A stretch of 64,000 nt of DNA from contig DATKTO010000039.1 of the NCBI GenBank assembly GCA_035531075.1, forward strand, positions 14,799 through 78,798, given 5' to 3'. A program made the translations under genes and the position numbers. The notes under the pieces are model-generated. The model was not told the origin of the DNA. It saw only the letters and a list, made by a program, of their open reading frames with translations, and did not search any database. Below, piece after piece: positions 57,351 through 64,000 of this stretch (position 1 is its first letter; every line of letters starts with the position of its first letter). The DNA comes from 39-52-133 sp035531075 (GTDB lineage: Bacteria > Pseudomonadota > Gammaproteobacteria > Burkholderiales > Gallionellaceae).

Positions 57351-59293
57351 TATTCACCCAAACCCATTTGAATGTAACCAGTCGGACATACGTCGGAACA
57401 GATGTGGCAACCGATGCACTTGTTGTAGTCGGTGTCCACATAGCGGCCCAAAGTAGCTTTTGCTTTAGGCACGCGGAAAACTGCGGTTTGCGGGCAGTAC
57501 ACTACGCAGTTATCGCACTCAAAGCACATACCGCAACTCATGCAACGCTTGCCTTCTTCGACAGCCTGTTTCTCGGAGAGCGCTTCGATGCGCTCCTCAA
57601 AGTTGCCCAAAGCAGTCTGCTTGTCCAGCGTAATAATGTGGCGCAGGTTACGTGGCGTGAAGGCAAAATGGCCAAGGAATAGCTCTTCATGCGGAATGAC
57701 ATAACGATCCGAACGATTGTCGAAGTTGTGTACGGCAACAGTCGAACGATCCGTTCCGCGCATGGGCTCGTGAGCTTCTGTAACCGGAAGACCTTTTTCA
57801 ACCAGTTTGCGCATCAGGTCAAATTGGTGAGCATCAATTTTTGGCCGTTTGCCCAGTTCCAAACCCGACAGGAATTGGTCAATTCCATCTGCCGCAATCG
57901 AGCCGTGACCTATTGCCGTTGTCAGCAGGTGCGGCTTGATTACGTCGCCACCCGCGAATATGCCTGGCTTGCCAGTGATCTGATAATTCCTGTCGGTTGA
58001 AATGGCACCTTTGCCATTGTCAAACTCTTCGAGGCCAGAAAAGTCTACCGCTTGTCCAATAGCTGAAACGATCAGGTCACCTTCGATATCGTATTCTGAA
58101 CCTTCAATTTTTTTGATATCAAGCTTGCCCCCCGCAATTTTCGCTTCGCACTTAGCTACGCGAAGAGCAGTGGCGCGACCATTCGATTTAACCACGCCAA
58201 CTGGCATCAAACCGCCCAAAATCGAAATGCCTTCGGCCAATGCCTGTTCAATTTCATGTTTGTTGGCTGCCATTTTGTCGATGCCAAAAATGGAGATCAG
58301 CGTAACATCAGCGCCCTGCTTGGCTGAAATCGACGCAACATCATGGGCCATATGACCGGCAATAGCCTTATCCATTTCTGAAGGCTGCGCATTGGCAATG
58401 TGGCCAAGACGTCTGGCAACTGTTGCAACGTCAATGGAAGTATCGCCACCACCGACGACCACGACACGCTTGCCTACGTGCTGCAAGCGGCCTTGGTTGA
58501 AGGCCTCAAGAAATGATGTCGCAGTCACTACGTTTGGTGCATCCGAATCAGCGATAGGCAATGCTCTACCAGCTTGTGCGCCCATGCCCAGGAATACTGC
58601 GTCAAAATCTTTGCGTATCTGTTCCAAAGTAATGTCTTTGCCAACGCGGCACTTCATGCGGGTTTTAACGCCCAGTTCGATGATGCGATTGATTTCCGCG
58701 TCCAATACTTCGCGAGGAGTACGGAAGCCGGGAATGCCGTAGCGCATCATTCCGCCCAGCAGTTCATGGTCGTCAAAAATGGTAACGTCGTGGCCTTTTA
58801 GAGCCAACTGGTAAGCACAAGACAGTCCCCCGGGGCCACCGCCCAGAATGGCTACTTTTTTGCCGGTAGGTTTGCTGCTATTGACATACTTGAGGTTGTT
58901 CGCAATCGCATATTCGCCAAGGAAATGCTCAACCGAGTTGATACCTACATGGTCTTCCACTTCGTTGCGGTTGCAACCTGATTCGCATGGAGCCGGGCAC
59001 ACACGCCCCATTACGGATGGGAAGGGATTTGCGGACGTCAGTCTGCGCCATGCGTATTCCTGCCACGGCACTCCTGCGGGCGGCTTTTCTGTGCCGCGTG
59101 TAATGGCTAAGTAGCCGCGGATATCCTCACCTGCCGGGCAGCTCCCCTGGCATGGAGGAGTTGACTGAATATAAGTTGGGCACTTGTATGTGTAACTTGA
59201 CTGAAAAATATGATCACGTAAAGGCGTACTTTTTGTATCACCGTCTTTGAAGCGGCGGAAATTTAAAATTTTTTCTTCCGTAGTAGCTGACAT
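57350..59293 (-). CDS. dsrL: NAD(P)H:acceptor oxidoreductase DsrL
   Basis: Iron-sulfur flavoprotein that takes electrons from sulfur oxidation by DsrAB to NAD(P)+ or back. 647 residues. GltD-like architecture: cysteines CPTYIQSTPPCQGSC...CPAPCESGC near the N-terminus, FAD site KKVAILGGGPGGLSCAYQLALKGH (about 145), NAD(P) site KRVVVVGGGDTSIDVATVARRLG (about 275), and a C-terminal ferredoxin part with CMSCGMCFECDNCVVYC and CIGCHICSDVC. DsrL is essential in sulfur oxidizers. Sits between dsrK and dsrJ as in Allochromatium. Confidence 0.95.
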   Translation of the reverse strand: MSATTEEKILNFRRFKDGDTKSTPLRDHIFQSSYTYKCPTYIQSTPPCQGSCPAGEDIRGYLAITRGTEKPPAGVPWQEYAWRRLTSANPFPSVMGRVCPAPCESGCNRNEVEDHVGINSVEHFLGEYAIANNLKYVNSSKPTGKKVAILGGGPGGLSCAYQLALKGHDVTIFDDHELLGGMMRYGIPGFRTPREVLDAEINRIIELGVKTRMKCRVGKDITLEQIRKDFDAVFLGMGAQAGRALPIADSDAPNVVTATSFLEAFNQGRLQHVGKRVVVVGGGDTSIDVATVARRLGHIANAQPSEMDKAIAGHMAHDVASISAKQGADVTLISIFGIDKMAANKHEIEQALAEGISILGGLMPVGVVKSNGRATALRVAKCEAKIAGGKLDIKKIEGSEYDIEGDLIVSAIGQAVDFSGLEEFDNGKGAISTDRNYQITGKPGIFAGGDVIKPHLLTTAIGHGSIAADGIDQFLSGLELGKRPKIDAHQFDLMRKLVEKGLPVTEAHEPMRGTDRSTVAVHNFDNRSDRYVIPHEELFLGHFAFTPRNLRHIITLDKQTALGNFEERIEALSEKQAVEEGKRCMSCGMCFECDNCVVYCPQTAVFRVPKAKATLGRYVDTDYNKCIGCHICSDVCPTGYIQMGLGE

Positions 59294-59321
59294 TACTTAT
59301 CTCCTAAAAATAACTTGTGTC

Positions 59322-60848
59322 TTATTTGTCGCCAAGCTTGATTGCACTGCTGACCAGCTGATGCACACCGCCAATCAAGCGCCTGTCGAAACCGTAATAG
59401 GGTAATACTTTTGTAAACTGCGCCTTGCAGATTGCGCAAATGCAGGCCATGAAATTCACACCGTGCGCATCAACGACATGTTGCAAAGCTTCCATGCGTG
59501 GCAATGATCCCTTTACACGCAAGTCAAGCAAATCGTCAGTCAGCAGGCCGCCGCCGCCGCCGCAGCAGAAGGTCTTTTCATGTGTTGTACCTTCCGGCAT
59601 CTCATAAAAATGATTGGCCACCGCCTTGACAATGTTGCGTGGAATTTCAAACTGGCCGCCATACATATCACCCATACCCGATCCACGTGCCACGTTGCAC
59701 GAGTCATGAAAGGTAATGATATGTTTGTCGTTCGCCTCTTTATCAAAGGTGATGATTTTTTGCTCGGTCAAATTCCAGGTCAGTTCGCAAATATGCATGG
59801 GCTGCTTGTAACGATGATCAAGCTGCTTCTGCAATTCGATTGCGTAAGGGTCGTTTGCGCCGTCGCCAACGCCTATCAAGGTGTTCCAGAAGCTGTAGGC
59901 AACGCGCCAGGCGTGCCCGCACTCTCCGACCACGATGCGCTTGACGCCCAGTTCAAGCGCGGCCTGGCGGATGCGCAAGGCAATCTTGCGCATTTGCTCA
60001 TAGTTCCCCACAAACATGCCGAAATTGCCCGCCTCGGACGACATGGATGAAAGGGTCCAGCTGATTCCGGCTGCGTGGAACACTTTGGCGTAGCCGATCA
60101 AACTATCGATATGCGGTTCTGCAAAGAAATCGGCAGAAGGGGTAATCAGCAAAACTTCAGCGCCCTTAACGTCCAGCGGGAAGCGTATGTCGAATCCGGT
60201 ATCTTCTTTGGTGTCTTCTTCCAGACCTTCCAGGGTATCCACAAGGGCAGGTTTTGGAAGTCCCAGGTTGTTTCCGATGGCATGTACTTTGCCGATAATT
60301 TCATTGGAGTACTTCTGGCCATAACCGGCAGAGTCAAGGATCTCTCTGGCGGCCATTGTCACTTCAGCAGTATCGATGCCGTACGGGCAAAACACTGAGC
60401 AACGGCGGCATTCTGAGCACTGATGAAAGTAGTTGTACCACTCGTCCAGCACTTCACGTGTCAGATCACGCGCGCCAACCAGCTTGGGGAAAAACTTTCC
60501 GGGCAAGGTGAAGTAGCGTCGATAAACGCTGCGCATAAGATCCTGCCTGGCAACCGGCATGTTCTTTGGATCACCTGTGCCTATGAAATAATGGCATTTG
60601 TCCGAGCAAGCGCCGCAATGGACGCAAGCATCCATATAGACTTTGAGTGAGCGATATTTACCAAGCAGTTCGCCCATTTTGCCGAGCGCTTTTTCTTTCC
60701 AATCTGCAGTTTCAAATACCGGGAAACCTAATGCTTCTTGTATCTTGTCATTCGCAACGAATGTTTTTGTACTTTCCATTGCCCCCGGATTAACCGCTGG
60801 AGCAATATTGAAAACTCTATATGGTGGTGCTTTAATTTCAATAGCCAT
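59322..60848 (-). CDS. dsrK: Cytoplasmic HdrD-like iron-sulfur subunit DsrK
   Basis: 508 residues from the ATG at 60848 (an ATG at 60881 would overlap dsrM). Two 4Fe-4S sites, CVHCGACSDKC (75-85) and CSECRRCSVFC (144-154), and the C-terminal HdrD-type CCG part with FHDSCNVARGSGMGDMYGG and KTFCCGGGGGLL that binds the special cluster thought to handle the DsrC disulfide/trisulfide. Partner of DsrM, encoded 2 bp before it. Confidence 0.95.
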   Translation of the reverse strand: MAIEIKAPPYRVFNIAPAVNPGAMESTKTFVANDKIQEALGFPVFETADWKEKALGKMGELLGKYRSLKVYMDACVHCGACSDKCHYFIGTGDPKNMPVARQDLMRSVYRRYFTLPGKFFPKLVGARDLTREVLDEWYNYFHQCSECRRCSVFCPYGIDTAEVTMAAREILDSAGYGQKYSNEIIGKVHAIGNNLGLPKPALVDTLEGLEEDTKEDTGFDIRFPLDVKGAEVLLITPSADFFAEPHIDSLIGYAKVFHAAGISWTLSSMSSEAGNFGMFVGNYEQMRKIALRIRQAALELGVKRIVVGECGHAWRVAYSFWNTLIGVGDGANDPYAIELQKQLDHRYKQPMHICELTWNLTEQKIITFDKEANDKHIITFHDSCNVARGSGMGDMYGGQFEIPRNIVKAVANHFYEMPEGTTHEKTFCCGGGGGLLTDDLLDLRVKGSLPRMEALQHVVDAHGVNFMACICAICKAQFTKVLPYYGFDRRLIGGVHQLVSSAIKLGDK

Positions 60849-60850
60849 TA

Positions 60851-61582
60851 TTATTTCCCTGATTCCAATTTGGCTGCCCAAGCTGATATATGACGTTTGT
60901 CGCGAGAATTTTCGACTTGATTTCGAGACGGTGAAAAGAATATTCCAGGAGCATGCAGTAACTTACTGAACGGAAAGATGATCATCAGCATCGCTATCAT
61001 GGAGAGGTGCAGATAAATCATCCAGTCAGATGGCAGGGTATTGATATTGAAGCTCATGAGCCCCATAAAGAAGTTTTTAATTGCGATAACATCCGTATGC
61101 GTGATGAACTTCATGACCAAACCGGACAGGCCTATGGTAATGAGCAAGGCAAGCATCAGGTGATCGGATGGTGTTGAAATATAGCGAATTCGGTCAACAA
61201 AAATGCGTCGCGCCCATAGTCCCATAAGGCCTGCAATCATCATGAATCCAGCGTAGATTCCAAATGGCTGGATAAAAACTACCCACGACCACACTGGATC
61301 GATGAAGTAACGCAGGTGCCGCAGAAGAACCAGGGCAAGACCGGCGTGGAAAAGCGCACTGAACAGCCAGGTCCATAGAGTGGCTTTGAACAGGCTTTCA
61401 AAGAAGAAAACTTCTCTGGCCATCAGAAGCACAACACCTGTGCGCGTACGCGGCGCAGGTGTCGTAGGAATTTTTAATGGCGCTGGTGTGCGCGCATAGG
61501 TAACGATACGATAAGTCAGGCCAACAGCAAACAATCCCGCTGCAAAGTAAAAAAGAACTGCGAACATTATTGTCATGGTCAT
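60851..61582 (-). CDS. dsrM: Membrane heme b subunit DsrM
   Basis: 243 residues, NarI-like, with five or six hydrophobic helices and several histidines (in LFHAGLALVLLRHLRYF and YLHLSMIAMLMI) that can bind two b hemes. Quinone-reactive anchor for DsrK. The first of several ATG codons was taken; ATGs at 61576 or 61567 are also possible. Behind dsrC by 50 bp. Confidence 0.94.
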   Translation of the reverse strand: MTMTIMFAVLFYFAAGLFAVGLTYRIVTYARTPAPLKIPTTPAPRTRTGVVLLMAREVFFFESLFKATLWTWLFSALFHAGLALVLLRHLRYFIDPVWSWVVFIQPFGIYAGFMMIAGLMGLWARRIFVDRIRYISTPSDHLMLALLITIGLSGLVMKFITHTDVIAIKNFFMGLMSFNINTLPSDWMIYLHLSMIAMLMIIFPFSKLLHAPGIFFSPSRNQVENSRDKRHISAWAAKLESGK

Positions 61583-61632
61583 TCAGAGTCTAGGTATTGA
61601 GCGGGATGTGCATTTAATACAAACTGATTAGC

Positions 61633-61968
61633 TTAAATACAGCCGGTTGGCTTAGGCAGGCCGGCAACTTTACATGCTTGCTTACCTGGGCCATATGGGA
61701 AAAGTTCGTACAGATACTGGCTAGTGCCCTTTTCTGCGCCGAATTTTTTGCCGATCGCTTTGGTCAGTACGCGGACTGCCGGAGCGATTTGATATTCATC
61801 GTAGTATTCACGCAGAAAGTGGATAACTTCCCAATGGTTATCAGTCATTTCTAGACTTTCTGTCTTTGCGATATACGCAGCGACATCCATGTTCCACTCT
61901 GCCAAATTCAGCAGATATCCTTCTTCATCCGTTTCGTAGCTTTTACCGTTAACTTCGATTTGAGGCAT
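61633..61968 (-). CDS. dsrC: Sulfur-carrier protein DsrC
   Basis: 111 residues. Carries sulfur on its flexible C-terminal arm: from DsrEFH to DsrAB, and then to DsrMK. Both needed cysteines are present, Cys99 in QACKVAGLP and the penultimate Cys110 in TGCI, ten residues apart between them, so this is a true DsrC and not a TusE-type variant with only one. The QYLYELFPYGPGKQA segment is typical. Placed between dsrH and dsrM. Confidence 0.97.
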   Translation of the reverse strand: MPQIEVNGKSYETDEEGYLLNLAEWNMDVAAYIAKTESLEMTDNHWEVIHFLREYYDEYQIAPAVRVLTKAIGKKFGAEKGTSQYLYELFPYGPGKQACKVAGLPKPTGCI

Positions 61969-61995
61969 TGTGATTCTCCTAAAGATTAATACGTG

Positions 61996-62292
61996 TTATA
62001 GCCATGATTGGCAGTTTTTGTTCCCAGCAACTAAATCGACGAAACCGCCGTAATCCACTGGCGAAACGCCTTCGATGACTCTGTCAGCCAGGCCACGTGC
62101 CTCAAGATCAGGCATCAAGACGTTGATCTTGAAACGTCCCATAGCCTCGCGCACTTTGGCTTCGAGAGCACTTCCTTTTGTGGCTGCATAAACTGCATCT
62201 TCGATCAGTAAAATCTCTCCGGATTCTGCTGTGCGCAGACAGGATTCGAATGAACCGTTACTTAATGCAGATTTGTTAATGATGTGAAGCAT
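61996..62292 (-). CDS. dsrH: Sulfur-relay protein DsrH (TusB family)
   Basis: 98 residues; third part of the DsrE2F2H2 hexamer. Cys18 in GSFESCLRTAESGEILLIEDAVYAA corresponds to the conserved Cys of the family. Lies 63 bp behind dsrF. Confidence 0.93.
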   Translation of the reverse strand: MLHIINKSALSNGSFESCLRTAESGEILLIEDAVYAATKGSALEAKVREAMGRFKINVLMPDLEARGLADRVIEGVSPVDYGGFVDLVAGNKNCQSWL

Positions 62293-62355
62293 TCTACTTT
62301 TACCTTTCCAGGAAATTCAGACCGCCAAAACCCCGGCCGTTAGTAACCCAAGTCG

Positions 62356-62721
62356 TTAGAAACTCAGGACTACGTCCTGCTGCCCCATAAGGGCACCCAT
62401 TTCCTTGCTGGTCAAAACCGTGACATCAACCAACAGATCATCTTCAGTCAAACCGCGGGCATCCATAGACTCTTTTTCAACATAAAGTTTCTCAATATCA
62501 TATCCGTCAAGTGCACGGTACGTTGTAGAGAAATTTTTTGTTTCAATGCCTTTGGTTTGCTGTCCCTTTTTTAACTGGTAGACACCGTCATCAAGGAATA
62601 CAAGTGAAACATCCTGATCAAATGCAGCGGTAATCAGTACGACTTCCAGTGACTCGAGAGCGTAAATGGTACCGTGGGGTGCCTTACGATTGACAAACAT
62701 AAATTTTTTAACATCGCTCAT
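62356..62721 (-). CDS. dsrF: Sulfur-relay protein DsrF (TusC family)
   Basis: 121 residues from the ATG at 62721, which has AAGGAGAA ahead. Structural member of DsrE2F2H2. The KKFMFVNRKAPHGTIYALESLEVVLITAAFDQDVSLVFLDDGVYQL pattern is that of DsrF/TusC. It has no cysteine at all, so it cannot carry sulfur itself. 11 bp behind dsrE. Confidence 0.93.
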   Translation of the reverse strand: MSDVKKFMFVNRKAPHGTIYALESLEVVLITAAFDQDVSLVFLDDGVYQLKKGQQTKGIETKNFSTTYRALDGYDIEKLYVEKESMDARGLTEDDLLVDVTVLTSKEMGALMGQQDVVLSF

Positions 62722-62732
62722 CAATATTCTCC

Positions 62733-63092
62733 TTAGTCGCCGAACGTGACCAAACGATCAGTCAGTGTGCCAGCTTCTACAAGTTGGCCAAGTCCTGAAA
62801 TGCGGAACCCTGCCGCAAGGTTTTCGTCCCTGATGCCGCGACGCATCGCCGCAGCAACACAAACCACGAGATCTACACCATGCTCTTCAGCCAATTTGCT
62901 CCAGCGATTTACAATGTGACGGTCATCTTGTGGCGGATCAGTCAGTTTGGTGGCGTTGTTTACGCCATCGTGATAGAAGAAAACACGCCAAACAGTATGA
63001 CCCTTTGCAATAGCCGCCTTGCAGAACAGGTAAGCAGAATCACTTGCCTGGTGTTGGTAAGGCCCTTCGTTCACTACAATTCCAAATTTCAT
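62733..63092 (-). CDS. dsrE: Sulfurtransferase DsrE (TusD family)
   Basis: 119 residues; the sulfur-carrying subunit of DsrE2F2H2. Cys78 in VDLVVCVAAAMRRG is at the same number as the essential persulfide Cys of Allochromatium DsrE. It takes sulfur from TusA-type carriers and gives it to DsrC. The presence of DsrEFH marks the oxidative type of Dsr system. 27 bp behind dsrB. Confidence 0.95.
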   Translation of the reverse strand: MKFGIVVNEGPYQHQASDSAYLFCKAAIAKGHTVWRVFFYHDGVNNATKLTDPPQDDRHIVNRWSKLAEEHGVDLVVCVAAAMRRGIRDENLAAGFRISGLGQLVEAGTLTDRLVTFGD

Positions 63093-63119
63093 GCAGTTAA
63101 TTCCTATAAGAGCCGAATA

Positions 63120-64000
63120 TTAAAACCGGATGTGTGTACTCTGATTCAGAGAAGCACGTGAACCTCTCCAGTCATCTACCAGGTACTTGGTAAATGGCAA
63201 GCCGGTTTTCTCAAAGAATTGTGGCCAGCCAATACGCTCGATCCAGTCAGACATACGCTCCCAAGGTTTGCCGTCTGCCTTGTATACACTGAGTATGTTT
63301 TTAACTGCCGCACCAACCTCTGGCCAGCGAGGAGGATTGTTTGGCAGGCCGGAGGCAACCATTTTCATGAAAGTAGGTTTGCCGCGTGCATTGGAGTTTT
63401 TACCGCCAACCCAGATCGCCAATTTGGAATACTCTGGATCGTTGATGTTCATAGGAGGGCAAGGAGGGAAGCATGCGCCACAGCACATACACTTGCTCTC
63501 GTCGATTTCCAGTGACGGCTTGCCATTCACCATTGCGGGACGAATAGCAGCTACCGGGCAACGCGCTACCACAGCAGGGCGCTCGCAGACGTTAGCAACC
63601 ATTTCATGGTTGATCTTTGGCGGCTTGGTGTGTTGTATAACGATAGCCAGGTCAGCCTGGCCGCCGCAGTTAATCTCGCAGCAAGATGTAGAAAGGTGAA
63701 CGCGGTTAGGCATTTCTTCTCTCTTGAATTCGACGATCAGTTCGTCCATCAGAGACTTAACCACGCCCGATGCATCAGTTCCTGGAATATCGCAATGCAA
63801 CCAACCCTGGGTATGCGAGATCATGGTGATCGAGTTGCCGGTACCGCCAACAGGGAAGCCGTTCTTTTCCAGTTCCGCAATCAGTGGATCAACCTGTTTT
63901 GCAGTAGACACCATAAATTCAATATTGGAACGGATGGTGAAGCGAACGAAACCTTCGGCAAACTTGTCGGCGATATCGCACAGCTTGCGAATGGTATAAA
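63120..64000 (-). CDS. dsrB: Reverse-type dissimilatory sulfite reductase beta subunit (N-terminus beyond window)
   Basis: Oxidizes sulfur on DsrC to sulfite together with DsrA. About 293 codons of a ~355-residue protein are visible; the frame continues past base 64000. Siroheme/4Fe-4S cysteines are in TSCCEINCGGQ, and the ferredoxin insert CMCCGACFPPCPPMNI follows, as in all DsrB. The frame continues upstream of an internal Met at 63914 with RKLCDIADKFAEGFVRF, which is also DsrB sequence. dsrA is expected just outside to the right. Confidence 0.96.
   Translation of the reverse strand, partial: YTIRKLCDIADKFAEGFVRFTIRSNIEFMVSTAKQVDPLIAELEKNGFPVGGTGNSITMISHTQGWLHCDIPGTDASGVVKSLMDELIVEFKREEMPNRVHLSTSCCEINCGGQADLAIVIQHTKPPKINHEMVANVCERPAVVARCPVAAIRPAMVNGKPSLEIDESKCMCCGACFPPCPPMNINDPEYSKLAIWVGGKNSNARGKPTFMKMVASGLPNNPPRWPEVGAAVKNILSVYKADGKPWERMSDWIERIGWPQFFEKTGLPFTKYLVDDWRGSRASLNQSTHIRF

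Overview
The window is ordinary chromosomal DNA from a sulfur-oxidizing chemolithotroph, most likely a betaproteobacterium of the Nitrosomonadales (Gallionellaceae or Sulfuricellaceae-like). That placement is inferred from the gene repertoire: an oxidative-type reverse dissimilatory sulfite reductase (rDsr) operon, a SoxCD sulfur dehydrogenase, NAD-linked Mo formate dehydrogenase, biotin-independent malonate decarboxylase and the way housekeeping genes are interleaved with them. I see no rRNA, tRNA, CRISPR array, transposase, integrase or prophage gene. Genes are tightly packed, often with 1-4 nt stop/start overlaps.

Layout. 1-10.7 kb is housekeeping: the end of purD, hemF, an esterase, a cold-shock gene, ubiA-ubiC-recG (minus strand), a RidA protein, an HxlR regulator divergent from a TusA-like sulfur carrier, a HAD phosphatase, ffh and a CcsA-like membrane protein. 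11.0-14.2 kb carries soxC-soxD and a DUF302 lipoprotein. 14.5-23.6 kb is one malonate island: a three-part TRAP transporter followed by mdcA-C-D-E-G-B-H. 23.9-33.8 kb has gltB-gltD, hemE and priA; the hemE-priA gap holds a cluster of DnaA-box-like sites. At 33.9 kb there is an unassigned membrane monoheme cytochrome.

34.9-50.7 kb is a formate/molybdenum-cofactor region: moaA (minus), an OFA-family transporter, fdsG-fdsB-fdsA-fdhD-fdsD, then mobA-mobB-moaD-moaE-moaC, and mog on the other strand. Directly behind moaC, apparently in the same transcription unit, sits a glycosyltransferase of the SenB (selenosugar synthase) type followed by selD (selenophosphate synthetase). A SenA-type selenoneine synthase is not present in the window, and the formate dehydrogenase uses Cys, not Sec, at molybdenum. 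This pair is the most interesting candidate for an under-described pathway here.

51-64 kb is the dsr operon on the minus strand, read from right to left: dsrB (cut by the window edge), dsrE-F-H-C-M-K-L-J-O-P-N, cysG, then a 322-residue secreted protein of unknown function. It combines sulfur-relay proteins (DsrEFH, DsrC), the membrane electron-transfer complex (DsrMKJOP), the NAD(P)H-linked DsrL, and siroheme/siroheme-amide synthesis (CysG, DsrN).

Taken together the genes describe a cell that oxidizes reduced sulfur through two routes not usually found together (periplasmic SoxCD and cytoplasmic rDsr), can take electrons from formate and carbon from malonate, and keeps the cofactor genes (Mo cofactor, siroheme, heme) beside the enzymes that need them.
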